From CAJXMH01 sp040220135 (GTDB lineage: Bacteria > Bacteroidota > Bacteroidia > Flavobacteriales_E > Vicingaceae), in NCBI GenBank assembly GCA_040220135.1, contig JAVJTT010000007.1, forward strand, positions 1 to 64,000: DNA of 64,000 bases, in the 5' to 3' direction. The stretch's first letter is position 1, and every line of letters starts with the position of its first letter. The translations under genes were made by a program, and so were the position numbers. Below, piece by piece: positions 1 to 9,326 of this stretch. The notes under the pieces are model-generated. The model ran no database searches. It worked only from the letters and a program-made list of their open reading frames with translations, and was not told where the DNA came from.

Positions 1-147
1 TTACAAGGGCGTCTAGTCTTGCAGAAAAGAGTCTCAAGTCACCTCAGTCAATTGGATGTGAGTAGTCTGAAAAAGGCCATGTATTTATTGAGAGTAGAAG
101 ATGAAAAGGGCCGCTTAGTGAAAGAAGTAAAAGTGGTGAAGCAGTAA
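1..147 (+). CDS. C-terminal end of a T9SS-exported protein (partial)
   Basis: Only the last 48 codons are present; the gene begins before the window. The frame is open from base 1 to a TAA at 145-147. The peptide has the spacing of a type IX secretion type A sorting domain: a hydrophobic strand (LQGRLVLQ), then LDVSSLKKAMYLLRV, then a basic end (KEVKVVKQ). In this family the tail directs export across the outer membrane and is cleaved at the surface. What the mature protein does cannot be told from this fragment. The sorting tail of the protein at 26588-28843 has the same layout. Confidence 0.75.
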   Translation, partial: LQGRLVLQKRVSSHLSQLDVSSLKKAMYLLRVEDEKGRLVKEVKVVKQ

Positions 148-397
148 AGATTAATAGTTAAATAGTTGAAAAGTGGAAAAGATTAAAGCTGAAAGCACAA
201 AGCTGAAAGGGGTAAGTAAAAGAGTTAAAAAGTGGAAGAGTCAAACAGCTTGTCATTTCGAGTGGTTTTTGAAGTGTGAGGAAATTGTATCGAGCAAGGC
301 AAGCGATATTTATTAAACTCATTAGCTCAAAATTTTTTCTTTCATTCAACTTTTCCGTTTCCTCACATTTCACATTTCACATTTCCATCGCTTCACT

Positions 398-405
398 TAC
401 CTTTG
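398..405 (+). promoter_or_regulatory. Bacteroidota -7 promoter box for valS
   Basis: TACCTTTG fits the TAnnTTTG -7 element of the Bacteroidota primary sigma factor and lies 18 bases before the valS ATG. No convincing -33 TTG is seen at the usual distance. The rest of 148-397 is A-rich, with short degenerate repeats of AAAGCTGAAAG type and no credible gene. Confidence 0.5.
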
Positions 406-423
406 CACCCTTAAAATTAAGGC

Positions 424-3045
424 ATGGATATTCCTAAGAATTATGACTCTTCGAAAAGCGAAGAAAAATGGTACCAGCATTGGCAAGATCAAGGCTTTTT
501 CAAATCTCAACCCGATGAGCGTGAGCCCTACACCGTCTTAATTCCGCCACCAAATGTAACCGGTGTTTTGCACATGGGGCACATGCTGAATAATACCATT
601 CAAGATGTCTTAATTCGAAGAGCTCGCTTGCAAGGAAAAAATGCTTGCTGGGTACCGGGAACCGACCATGCCTCCATTGCCACTGAAGCTAAAGTGGTAA
701 AAAAGCTTGCCTCTGAAGGCATTAAAAAAGAAGACCTTAGTCGGGAAGAATTTATGAAGCACGCTTGGGCTTGGACCGAAGAATACGGCGGCACCATTTT
801 AAATCAATTGAAGCGTTTAGGTGCTTCGTGCGATTGGGATCGAACTCGTTTTACCTTAGAAGACGACCTTTCTGAAGCGGTAATCGATGTTTTTATTGAC
901 CTTTTTAGTAAAGGTGTGATTTACCGAGGAGTCCGCATGATCAATTGGGATCCTTCTGCGCAAACGGCCTTGTCTGACGAAGAAGTGGTTCATAAAGAAG
1001 TGCAGTCGAAACTCTACCACATTAGCTATCAGATTGAAGGCAGCGATGATACTTTGACCATCGCCACCACCCGTCCGGAAACTATTTTAGGTGATACTGC
1101 TATTTGCATTAACCCCAAGGATGAGCGTTATACTCACTTAAAGGGAAAGAGAGCAATAGTGCCATTGATTGGAAGAAGTATTCCGATTATTGAAGATGAA
1201 TATGTTGATTTAGAATTTGGTACCGGATGTTTGAAAGTAACCCCAGCTCATGACATTAATGACTACGAATTGGGTGTGAAGCACAATTTAGAAAGCATTG
1301 ATATTTTAAACGACAACGGAACTTTAAACGAAAATGCCCAGCTATATGTGGGAATAGACCGCTTTGAAGCCCGCAAGCAACTTTCTGCTGAGCTGGAAGC
1401 AAAAGGGCTGTTGGAAAAAGTGGAAGAGATTACCAATAAGATCGGTCGTTCCGAAAGAACCGATGCGGTGATTGAGCCCAAGCTTTCTTTGCAGTGGTTT
1501 TGCGACATGAAGAAAATGGCAAAGCCCGCTCTAGAAAAAGTAATGGACGATACCATCAAATTTCATCCGTCCAATACCAAGAATACCTACAAGCATTGGA
1601 TGGAAAACATCAAAGATTGGTGTATTTCTCGTCAACTTTGGTGGGGCCATCAAATTCCTGCTTTTTATTATGGCAAGGGTCCCAAAGATTTTGTGATTGC
1701 CAAAACAGCCGAAGAGGCACTTCCATTGGCGATAGAAAAATCTGGCAAGGAAATCAAGCTAGAAGAGTTAAGACAAGATGAGGATGTACTCGATACTTGG
1801 TTTTCTTCTTGGTTGTGGCCCATTTCCGTATTCGACGGTTTTAAAGATCCAAAAAACAAAGAAATTGAATATTACTATCCCACCAGTACTTTGGTAACGG
1901 CTCCTGATATTATGTTCTTTTGGGTAGCTCGTATGATTATGGCCGGTTACGAATACCGTGGAGAGAAGCCATTTAGCGATGTGTATTACACCGGAATGGT
2001 ACGCGATGAGCAGCGAAGAAAAATGAGCAAGCAGCTGGGTAACTCACCCGATCCCATTGGATTGATGGACAAGCACAGCGCCGACGGAGTAAGAGTAGGA
2101 ATGCTCTTGAGTGCACCAGCCGGAAATGACTTGCTGTTTAATGAAGACCTTTGTCAGCAAGGAAGTAACTTCTCCAATAAAATTTGGAATGCCATGCGCT
2201 TGATCAAATCTTGGGAAGTTGATGAATCAGCAGCTCCTACGGAAGCGGCTGAAATAGCAAATACTTGGTTTGAAACGGCTTTCAACAAGGCCCTGCAAGA
2301 GTTGGATAAGAATTTTGATCAGTTTCGTATTTCTGATTGCCTGATGAACGTTTACAAATTGACTTGGGACGAATTTTGTTCTTGGTATTTGGAAATGATC
2401 AAGCCGGACTACGGCAAGCCTATATCAGCCCAAACCTTAAAGCAAGCGAAAGCCCACTTCGAAAAAATACTTTCAGTTTTACATCCCTTTATGCCTTTTA
2501 TCACGGAAGAGATCTACCATTTGTTAGGTGAAAGAGAGGCAAGCGATTGCTTGGCGGTGGGTGCTTGGCCCAAGCTTACGGCGGAAGTGCCAGAGCAAGA
2601 TGCATTTAAAGGCAATAAAGAGTTAATTGTAGAGTTGAGAAATGTTCGAAAATCAAAGAACATCCCTTTTAAAGAAAGCCTAGAATTGTTTGGCAGTCAA
2701 AAAAGTATTGAGGAAAATCCCTACAACCCCATTGTAAAAAAGCTGTGTAACCTTTCCAATATTGCTTTCGCGGAAGCGGAGGTAGCAAACAGTATTTCTT
2801 TTGTGGTAGACGGTAAAGAATATTTTGTGCCGGTGGGTGGACAAATAGATGTTGAGGCGGAAAAAGCCAAAATTGAAGAAGAAATAAATTACCAGAAGGG
2901 GTTTCTGAAAGGGGTAGAAAAAAAGCTTTCCAACGAACGTTTTGTGCAGAATGCTCCTGAAAAGGTAGTCGAGCTGGAACGCAAAAAGAAAGCAGATGCT
3001 GAGAATAAAATTGAGTTATTGAAAAAGCAACTGTCTGCTTTCTAG
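424..3045 (+). CDS. valS: Valine--tRNA ligase
   Basis: Class I aminoacyl-tRNA synthetase that charges tRNAVal in the cytoplasm and edits mischarged threonine. At 873 residues it has the usual length. The HIGH-type motif is HMGH at residues 50-53 after PPPNVTG. The CP1 editing domain follows (TTRPETILGDTA). The KMSKS loop reads KMSKQLGNSPDP from K533, with Gln in place of the last Ser, as I recall for Bacteroidota ValRS. An anticodon-binding domain (near FCSWYLEMIKPDY) and a C-terminal charged coiled coil (about residues 810-873) complete the enzyme. The ATG at 424 follows a -7 box and starts the conserved MDIPKNYD sequence. It is a single gene, with ppk1 following after a 77-base gap. Confidence 0.97.
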   Translation: MDIPKNYDSSKSEEKWYQHWQDQGFFKSQPDEREPYTVLIPPPNVTGVLHMGHMLNNTIQDVLIRRARLQGKNACWVPGTDHASIATEAKVVKKLASEGIKKEDLSREEFMKHAWAWTEEYGGTILNQLKRLGASCDWDRTRFTLEDDLSEAVIDVFIDLFSKGVIYRGVRMINWDPSAQTALSDEEVVHKEVQSKLYHISYQIEGSDDTLTIATTRPETILGDTAICINPKDERYTHLKGKRAIVPLIGRSIPIIEDEYVDLEFGTGCLKVTPAHDINDYELGVKHNLESIDILNDNGTLNENAQLYVGIDRFEARKQLSAELEAKGLLEKVEEITNKIGRSERTDAVIEPKLSLQWFCDMKKMAKPALEKVMDDTIKFHPSNTKNTYKHWMENIKDWCISRQLWWGHQIPAFYYGKGPKDFVIAKTAEEALPLAIEKSGKEIKLEELRQDEDVLDTWFSSWLWPISVFDGFKDPKNKEIEYYYPTSTLVTAPDIMFFWVARMIMAGYEYRGEKPFSDVYYTGMVRDEQRRKMSKQLGNSPDPIGLMDKHSADGVRVGMLLSAPAGNDLLFNEDLCQQGSNFSNKIWNAMRLIKSWEVDESAAPTEAAEIANTWFETAFNKALQELDKNFDQFRISDCLMNVYKLTWDEFCSWYLEMIKPDYGKPISAQTLKQAKAHFEKILSVLHPFMPFITEEIYHLLGEREASDCLAVGAWPKLTAEVPEQDAFKGNKELIVELRNVRKSKNIPFKESLELFGSQKSIEENPYNPIVKKLCNLSNIAFAEAEVANSISFVVDGKEYFVPVGGQIDVEAEKAKIEEEINYQKGFLKGVEKKLSNERFVQNAPEKVVELERKKKADAENKIELLKKQLSAF

Positions 3046-3122
3046 CATTTTGACAGAGTCTCTCAATTTGCTTAACATTAACTTAAAAAGAAAAGCGTTT
3101 TTTTATACGCTTAAAGGGAAAT

Positions 3123-5216
3123 ATGGCAAAAGAGGAATTTAGCTTTCACGATCGAGAAATTAGCTGGCTTTCATTTAACGAAAGAGTCTTGCAGGAGGCT
3201 GAAGACCCCAATGTGCCTCTGATAGAGCGATTGCGTTTTTTAGGCATTTACTCCAATAACTTAGATGAGTTTTTTAGGGTGCGTGTTCCTACTGTGCAGC
3301 GCATGTCGCGTTATGGAAGAAAAGCCATTCCGGTTTTGGGTTTTAACCCCAAGAAAACCTTAAAAGCAATCTATGCCAAGAATCGAGAGTTGCAAGATCG
3401 TTTTGAGGATACTTATGAAAAGCTTAAAGAAGAACTAGAAGAAGAGAAAATATACTTTCTCGATGAAGCGGAACTGAACGAACACCAAAAGGAATTGGTG
3501 GCCAAGTACTTTGATGATACTGTAAGGCCAACCTTGGTGCCAGTGATGCTTTCAGAAGACAGAGAGCTACCCGAATTAAATGGAAAAGCCATTTACTTAG
3601 CCATCAAATTTTACAACGGTTCCTCCAAAAATGCGAAGAATGTTCGCTATGCATTGCTTGAAATACCGTCGGCGGTGGTATCTCGGTTTTATGTTTTGGC
3701 CGACGAGAAGGGTAGAAAGAACATTGTGCTCTTAGATGATGTCATCCGCACAAATTTGCGAGATGTCTTTCACATTTTTCATTACGAACACATTGAGGCT
3801 TATACCATTAAGATTACCCGCGATGCGGAGCTCGACATTGAGGATGATGTAACCACCGGCTTTATGGAGAAGTTGGCCATCAGTTTAAAGAACAGGAAGA
3901 AAGGAGACCCGGTGCGTTTGGTTCACGATGAAAAGATGCCCAAAGATCTACTTAAGTTCTTAACTCATAAAGTGGGCATGGAGGCTGACGATGTAGTAGT
4001 GCCCGGCGGTCGGTACCATAATTTTAAAGACTTTATTGACTTTCCAAAGATTGGGGCTGCCCATTTGCGGTACAGACCAATGCCTTCTATAGAGCATCCT
4101 ATTTTGACCCAAGCAGCCAGCATTTTTGAAGCCATTCGCAAACAAGACATTTTATTAAGTTATCCTTATCAATCTTACCATCATGTAATTGATCTCTTGC
4201 GCGAAGCGGCCATCGACCCTCAAGTAAGCACCATTAAAATCACCATTTACCGCTTGGTGAGCAAAAACTCAAAAGTGGTTCACTCTCTGATCAATGCGGC
4301 ACGGAATGGCAAGAAAGTAACCGTAGTGGTAGAGTTAAAAGCGCGCTTTGATGAAGAATCAAACATGCATTATGCCGATAAACTTCAAGACGAAGGCGTG
4401 CAAGTTATCTTTGGAGCTGCCGGTTTAAAAGTGCACACCAAGCTTTTATTGATCAAGCGTAAGGAAGGCGATAAGCATGTGCGTTATGCCCATATTGGAA
4501 CCGGAAATTTTCATGAAGGAACAGCTCGACTGTATTGCGATCACTCTTTGTTGACCCGGCACAAAAAGATTACTTCAGAGGTAAACAAGGTGTTCAAATT
4601 CTTTAAAGACAATTACAAACGCTATGCTTTCAAAGAGTTATTGGTGGCTCCCTTCAATTTAAGAGAGCGCTTTTACGAATTGATCGATCAGGAAATTGAG
4701 AATGCCAAAGCAGGCAAGGAAGCTTACATGATCATAAAGGTAAACTCCATTCAGGACAAAGAAATGGCCGAAAAAGTATACCAAGCGCATAATGCTGGTG
4801 TGGAAGTAAAGCTGATTGCACGAAGCATTAACAATGTGGTAAATGGAGTAGCGGATCAAAGCGAAAACATTGAATCCATTAGCATTGTAGACCGCTTATT
4901 GGAACACGCTCGAATTATGTTGTTTTGTCATGGCGGGGAAGAGAAAATGTTTATGGGTTCATCAGATTGGATGAAGCGAAACTTAGACGGTAGAGTAGAA
5001 GTGATGGTACCAATCTACGATGCAAAAGTGAAAGAAATGCTGAAAACCGTTTTGGAGTATCAACTGAAGGATAATGTAAAAGCTCGTTTATGGGATGCCG
5101 AACTTTCAAACCAATATAAACCCAAGGGGAAGAGAGCACCATTTCGCTCTCAATATGAACTGTACGATTATTTTCGAGAAATTTTAAAAGAGGGTTTGGG
5201 TGAAGAAGCGAATTAG
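3123..5216 (+). CDS. ppk1: Polyphosphate kinase 1
   Basis: Makes inorganic polyphosphate from ATP reversibly, through a phosphohistidine. The 697 residues cover the N domain (FHDREISWLSFNERVLQEA), the head domain and two phospholipase-D-like C domains. The autophosphorylated histidine is H438 in GLKVHTKLLLI (E. coli H435 equivalent), and the second catalytic histidine is H595 in RLLEHARIMLF (E. coli H592 equivalent). The conserved YAHIGTGNFHEGTARLY string sits between them. ppx follows 38 bases downstream on the same strand, so a synthesis/degradation operon is likely. Some Bacteroidota label this gene simply ppk. Confidence 0.96.
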   Translation: MAKEEFSFHDREISWLSFNERVLQEAEDPNVPLIERLRFLGIYSNNLDEFFRVRVPTVQRMSRYGRKAIPVLGFNPKKTLKAIYAKNRELQDRFEDTYEKLKEELEEEKIYFLDEAELNEHQKELVAKYFDDTVRPTLVPVMLSEDRELPELNGKAIYLAIKFYNGSSKNAKNVRYALLEIPSAVVSRFYVLADEKGRKNIVLLDDVIRTNLRDVFHIFHYEHIEAYTIKITRDAELDIEDDVTTGFMEKLAISLKNRKKGDPVRLVHDEKMPKDLLKFLTHKVGMEADDVVVPGGRYHNFKDFIDFPKIGAAHLRYRPMPSIEHPILTQAASIFEAIRKQDILLSYPYQSYHHVIDLLREAAIDPQVSTIKITIYRLVSKNSKVVHSLINAARNGKKVTVVVELKARFDEESNMHYADKLQDEGVQVIFGAAGLKVHTKLLLIKRKEGDKHVRYAHIGTGNFHEGTARLYCDHSLLTRHKKITSEVNKVFKFFKDNYKRYAFKELLVAPFNLRERFYELIDQEIENAKAGKEAYMIIKVNSIQDKEMAEKVYQAHNAGVEVKLIARSINNVVNGVADQSENIESISIVDRLLEHARIMLFCHGGEEKMFMGSSDWMKRNLDGRVEVMVPIYDAKVKEMLKTVLEYQLKDNVKARLWDAELSNQYKPKGKRAPFRSQYELYDYFREILKEGLGEEAN

Positions 5217-5254
5217 ACCCTTCGTTTTCTCACATTGCTTACTTTAGCTTACCT

Positions 5255-6163
5255 ATGGAAGATACTTTACGTTTTGCTGCGGTTGACATTGGCTCTAATG
5301 CCGTTCGTCTGTTTTTTTCTTACGTTTTTGAAACCCAACTAGGTCCGGTTTTTAAGAAGGCTTCTCTAGTGCGTTTGCCCATTCGTTTGGGAGAAGATTC
5401 CTTTCATGGGAATCCCTTGAGTGAAAAAAAAGTGGATGCCTTGGTAGAAGCCATGCAGGCTTTTCAACATTTAAAAACGGCATATGCGGTGAAGGATTTC
5501 AGAGTCTGTGCCACTTCAGCCATGCGCGATGCTCAAAATGGAGCCGAGGTGATTGCGAAAGTAAAGGCCAAAAGTGGAGTAGAAATTGAATTGATCGATG
5601 GAGATGAAGAAGCCGCTTTGATTTACGAGAACCACATCGCTGAGAAGTTAGACCGCAATTTTTCTTACCTCTACATGGATGTGGGAGGAGGAAGTTCAGA
5701 GTTTACTCTCTTTGAAAATGGTAAAAAAGTGAAAGCACGCTCCTTTAACATTGGAACCATTCGCTTAAAAGAAAACTTGGTTGAAGAAAACGCTTGGGAT
5801 GAAATGGAGGCTTGGATCAAGGCCATCAAAAAGCAACATCAGCCCAAATACATTATAGGTTCAGGTGGAAATATCAATACGGTATTTAAACTCTCCATGT
5901 TAAAACCCATGGAGCCACTTTCGGTAGTTAAAGTTAGAAAATGGCGCATGGACTTGAATAAGCTCACTTTTGACCAAATGATTGCCGAACTAGGCCTAAG
6001 ACCCGATCGAGCTGACGTAATTATTCCTGCCTTGGATCTATTTTCCTTTGCTGCTCGCCATGCTGGTGTGCGGCATTTTATTGTGCCCAAAGTGGGTTTG
6101 GTTGATGGAATTGTACAGCAATTGTATGGCGAATATGTGGAAGAGAGAGCGCTTCGCTCCTAG
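5255..6163 (+). CDS. ppx: Ppx/GppA-type exopolyphosphatase
   Basis: ASKHA-fold phosphatase of about 300 residues, the short form that lacks the C-terminal HD extension of E. coli Ppx. Visible motifs are the phosphate-1 loop VDIGSNAVRLF (10-20), the catalytic-Glu region GDEEAALIY (E119) and the phosphate-2 loop DVGGGSSEFTLF (142-153). Pairing with ppk1 argues for polyphosphate or (p)ppGpp hydrolysis; the sequence alone does not separate Ppx from GppA. The last codons (ERALRS) and the TAG are written by a short dispersed repeat (GCGCTTCGCTCCTAGAG), so the natural C-terminus may have been altered by it. Confidence 0.9.
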   Translation: MEDTLRFAAVDIGSNAVRLFFSYVFETQLGPVFKKASLVRLPIRLGEDSFHGNPLSEKKVDALVEAMQAFQHLKTAYAVKDFRVCATSAMRDAQNGAEVIAKVKAKSGVEIELIDGDEEAALIYENHIAEKLDRNFSYLYMDVGGGSSEFTLFENGKKVKARSFNIGTIRLKENLVEENAWDEMEAWIKAIKKQHQPKYIIGSGGNINTVFKLSMLKPMEPLSVVKVRKWRMDLNKLTFDQMIAELGLRPDRADVIIPALDLFSFAARHAGVRHFIVPKVGLVDGIVQQLYGEYVEERALRS

Positions 6164-6268
6164 AGGGTGGAATTTAGACCGCTTCGATTTTAGAGTATAG
6201 AGAGTCAAAAGTGCCTGAAGTTTTGTTTAGATACAAGATCGCTTCGCTACTAGAATCAAGAAGCTAGA
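6149..6268. repeat. Dispersed CGCTTCG short repeats after ppx
   Basis: Three related strings occur within 120 bases: GCGCTTCGCTCCTAGAG (6149-6165), AATTTAGACCGCTTCGATTT (from 6171) and GATCGCTTCGCTACTAGAA (from 6238). Two more lie at 10351-10397. They resemble decayed copies of a short intergenic repeat. The rest of 6269-6481 is AT-rich and holds no gene I can support. Confidence 0.45.
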
Positions 6269-6481
6269 TGTTTTACGTAAATGCCTAAAAAAATGATCGT
6301 TTTTGATTCCTGGTTTACCAATTCTCTCCTTTAACTGGGCAGTTTCATGGTTTTCGATTTCACATTTTATATTTTAAAGACCGCTATACTGATAGGTATA
6401 AGGCAAAATACAATTTGATCAATTACTTTGAGCATTGAAAGTTTGTAAGCTGTATCTTTTATTGAAATCAATAAATTCAGA

Positions 6482-7294
6482 TTATTCACTTACTTTTTCA
6501 GCTCTTACGGTTAGACCTGCATCCTTCAAAATTAGAGCTTTGACATGTTGCTTTTCTTTTATAAAGTGTAGCTTTACTTGAGGTGCTCCACTGTAAATAA
6601 ATCTATCATTCCCCAAGTAAGTTAAAGCTCCACCAAAGGTGCCTACCTTTCCAAAAGTTAATTTGCCTTTTAAGTTTTGCTTTACTGAAAATGACTGAAA
6701 GTCGGAATTTCCATAACGATAATTGCCCAAATACGGCTCTTTTTGTTCTGAACTTAATTCAACTTCTGAGGGCTCTTCTCCTTCAATTTTTGTTAGGAAT
6801 GCTATTAACGGACGATAGGCTTCTTTTTCTTTATTTGAACCGCGATGCAGTTGACCATTTTTAGCATGTTGGAGTAGACTTATTCCATGTGGTCCTCTTG
6901 TTTTTGAGAGTTCAGGTGAAAAGTGTAAAACACTCTTTACCAACTCAAAATTTCCAAGTGTACAATAGGTAAAAAGATTGGGGCGAGCACCATGTGCTAA
7001 TAGTAAATCGATGATGTCAAATCGGGCTACGTGAGACGCTGCTTCTATCGCACTTTCAAAGTCGCCAAAACCCCAGTCCCAGGTGGCCTTGGCCAGCTCG
7101 CTTCGTTTTTGAAGCATTCTTTTGAGCTTATCATGCTGAAAATGGGCAAAACTCACTGCTTCCAGTACTTGATCAGAGAGAAGTTGAGGGTATCGCTCTG
7201 AAGTTTGGACTTCTTGAGTAAAGCTTTGGAGGGGAATAGTAGAAATACTAAGCATTCCCAAAGCAGAGTAAGATAGAAATGTTTTCCTATTCAT
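6482..7294 (-). CDS. Secreted ankyrin-repeat protein
   Basis: 270 residues. The N-terminus (NRKTFLSYSALGMLSIST) looks like a Sec-type signal peptide. Residues of about 75-150 carry two to three degenerate ankyrin repeats, seen as DFESAIEAASHVARFDIIDLL followed by AHGARPNLFTYCTLGNFEL. The C-terminal ~90 residues (YLGNYRYG onwards) look like the small beta domain appended to some serine hydrolases (DUF3471-like); that assignment is tentative. Probably a periplasmic or surface protein-binding factor. It lies 5 bases downstream of the YceI gene on the same strand, so it is likely the last gene of that operon. Its biological role is unknown. Confidence 0.7.
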   Translation of the reverse strand: MNRKTFLSYSALGMLSISTIPLQSFTQEVQTSERYPQLLSDQVLEAVSFAHFQHDKLKRMLQKRSELAKATWDWGFGDFESAIEAASHVARFDIIDLLLAHGARPNLFTYCTLGNFELVKSVLHFSPELSKTRGPHGISLLQHAKNGQLHRGSNKEKEAYRPLIAFLTKIEGEEPSEVELSSEQKEPYLGNYRYGNSDFQSFSVKQNLKGKLTFGKVGTFGGALTYLGNDRFIYSGAPQVKLHFIKEKQHVKALILKDAGLTVRAEKVSE

Positions 7295-7299
7295 CTAGT

Positions 7300-7887
7300 T
7301 TAATCAGACTTTTTAATGGCATGAATCATCAGGCTTATTTCCACTTCATCGCCTACGAACTTGGTGCCATCTGCAGTTTGCTTGTTAAACTTCATTCCAT
7401 AATCTTGCCGGTTGATCTTTAGCTTTCCGTTCATAGCAATGGAGGGTTTCCTTGCCGCAAAATCCATAGTAGGGCCCATTAGTTTAAAGGGGATTGCCAC
7501 GCCTTTTGTCACTCCATGAACTGTTAAGTTCCCGATGAGGTAGTTTCCATCAGATCTTTGCTCTACCCTTTCAGATACAAATGAAAGAGTCGGATAATTA
7601 GCTACATCTAAGAACGCTTTGCTCTTGATTGAGGCTTCTCCTTTTTCATTGTTGGCATCATAACTATTCGCATCGATCAGCGCTTTGGCCTGAAGCTGCT
7701 CAACCTTGCTTTCGGGAAATGTAATTTCTCCTTCCACTTTTTTAAATCGGCCCACCACATACACACCACCAAAACGCTGTACTTTAACTTGAACACTGCT
7801 ATGTCCAGGGTCAATCACATAAGTTTGTGCCGAGGTATTGAAGGTTAAAAGGAATAGGGTAGTTAAAAAGCTTAATACTGTTTTCAT
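7300..7887 (-). CDS. YceI family periplasmic protein
   Basis: Lipocalin-like YceI beta-barrel, a family that binds isoprenoid-type lipids in the periplasm. A signal peptide (MKTVLSFLTTLFLLTFNTSAQ) is followed by the diagnostic start YVIDPGHSSVQVKVQRFG and by LTVHGVTKGVAIPFKL. I start at the ATG at 7887 because it opens directly onto the signal peptide and lies one base after the stop of the upstream hydrolase gene. A longer reading starting at 7932 would overlap that gene and hide the signal peptide. The ligand is not predictable from sequence. YceI genes near hydrolases and regulators are common in Bacteroidota. Confidence 0.92.
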   Translation of the reverse strand: MKTVLSFLTTLFLLTFNTSAQTYVIDPGHSSVQVKVQRFGGVYVVGRFKKVEGEITFPESKVEQLQAKALIDANSYDANNEKGEASIKSKAFLDVANYPTLSFVSERVEQRSDGNYLIGNLTVHGVTKGVAIPFKLMGPTMDFAARKPSIAMNGKLKINRQDYGMKFNKQTADGTKFVGDEVEISLMIHAIKKSD

Positions 7888-7888
7888 C

Positions 7889-9259
7889 TTATAAATTTTT
7901 AATCCAAAAGTCCATGGTTTTAGCAATCTCATGATTGAAATTAGTTTTGAGCACCGGTATGTATTGCTTGGAGTTTTTTAGCTCAATGGCTTCTTTCATG
8001 GTGCCGGCTTTTACCATGAGGTGATCCGTTTCTTCGATGAATTGATATGTTCCTTTACCCGGGTGGTAGTGGTTTACAATCTCAACAATTTCTTTAGAAG
8101 CACGAGGGTCTATGGCTTCAAAATCAGCCTCGCCATACATAACCAACACATTAGCCTTTGTCTCAGACCAAGCTTTAGTAGTATTAAGATCATCAATAGA
8201 ATTATTAAAACGATACGTTCTGCCCAAAAGCTTTTCGTCACCATCCCAAAGCAAAGCCGTTTTTAATAGTCTCTCATATGTGGGATTCTCTTGAACCAAT
8301 TCTTTTGGAGAACGATCTTCCATTGACAAGCCTTCAAACAGCTTCCAATACAATTTCATATCCTCCTCAACTTTAACATAATCCTCACCAAAACGTGGGT
8401 TTTGAAAACGCACCATTTGGAGGAGGTATTCATGCCAATTGCCGTTTGCCGTGCCATAAACCATTACACCTTTTACGGGATATTTTGCACTGATAAAGGG
8501 AGCAACGTAGCCTCCTAAACTATGGCCAAAAATATAGGTGTTTGAAGTGTCTACATCGTTTTGTTTTAGCATGTCTTGATAGCCTGTTTTAAATACTTCA
8601 ACTTCCGTTGGGAAGTCAATTTCTTCACACTGCAAACTGCCTTCACTATCTCCCATACCGGGCTTTTCAATACGATGAACCAGGTAACCCATACGAGTGA
8701 ATTGATCAATCAACTTGGCGTAGGGGTGAATCGAATTCAGCTTGTCTAAACTAATACAGTTGTATCCTGGAATGAAAAAGATGGAGGGGAAAGGGCCTTC
8801 ACCCTTTGGCTTTGTGGTAATAGTGCTCAAGTTAGAGCTTTTGAATCTGGTGGAGCCGTAAATGACATCATAGTCGGTTGAGCTTTCACGAGCTTTCCCT
8901 ACCACTTTTGACTTAAGACTAATCAGCTGACCCTCTCGTTCAACTTTTAAGGTGATTTTTTCTCCTTCTCGCCAATTGATTCCCGATTGTTTTAAAAAGC
9001 CCGGATCTTTGATTTCAAAACCATTTACTTCAGTAATAATATCTCTGGGCTTTATGCCGGCAGCTTCAAAAGTTCCGCCTCCTAAAACATTTATAACCAA
9101 TAATCCATTTTTGCTTTTTGCTGCTACTTTTTCTGCTAAAGCCTCATCAAGTGCTCTAAACTTGATATCGAAACTGCCTTTTCTAGGCAAAGGTTGAGCT
9201 TTTAAAGAAGAATAGATCAAAAGGGCTAAAAGCGTTAGAATAAAGTGATTTCTATGCAT
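7889..9259 (-). CDS. Secreted PDZ-alpha/beta hydrolase
   Basis: A signal peptide (MHRNHFILTLLALLIYSSLKAQ) is followed by a PDZ-like segment (NVLGGGTFEAAGIKPRDIIT, then VNGFEIKD) and an S33-type alpha/beta hydrolase. The hydrolase shows an oxyanion-side strand (PSIFFIPGYNCIS), the nucleophile elbow GHSLGGY, a likely acid in VMYGEADFEAID and a likely catalytic His in EETDHLMVK. Probably a periplasmic esterase or peptidase; the substrate is unknown. The start chosen at 9259 gives a clean signal peptide; the ORF extends to 9295. It heads the operon hydrolase-YceI-ankyrin, and the AraC gene just upstream (9327-10223, same strand) may regulate it. Confidence 0.8.
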   Translation of the reverse strand: MHRNHFILTLLALLIYSSLKAQPLPRKGSFDIKFRALDEALAEKVAAKSKNGLLVINVLGGGTFEAAGIKPRDIITEVNGFEIKDPGFLKQSGINWREGEKITLKVEREGQLISLKSKVVGKARESSTDYDVIYGSTRFKSSNLSTITTKPKGEGPFPSIFFIPGYNCISLDKLNSIHPYAKLIDQFTRMGYLVHRIEKPGMGDSEGSLQCEEIDFPTEVEVFKTGYQDMLKQNDVDTSNTYIFGHSLGGYVAPFISAKYPVKGVMVYGTANGNWHEYLLQMVRFQNPRFGEDYVKVEEDMKLYWKLFEGLSMEDRSPKELVQENPTYERLLKTALLWDGDEKLLGRTYRFNNSIDDLNTTKAWSETKANVLVMYGEADFEAIDPRASKEIVEIVNHYHPGKGTYQFIEETDHLMVKAGTMKEAIELKNSKQYIPVLKTNFNHEIAKTMDFWIKNL

Positions 9260-9326
9260 GTTTCTCATTGTTTGGAACAAAGCTAGGCTCAGCATTAACC
9301 CTAAACTATCGGAATATTGCTAATTT

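Noticed and set aside
1263..1859. Long antisense frames within valS, accA, dnaB and other genes
   Set aside because: Shadows of well-supported genes with no start signals or family features.
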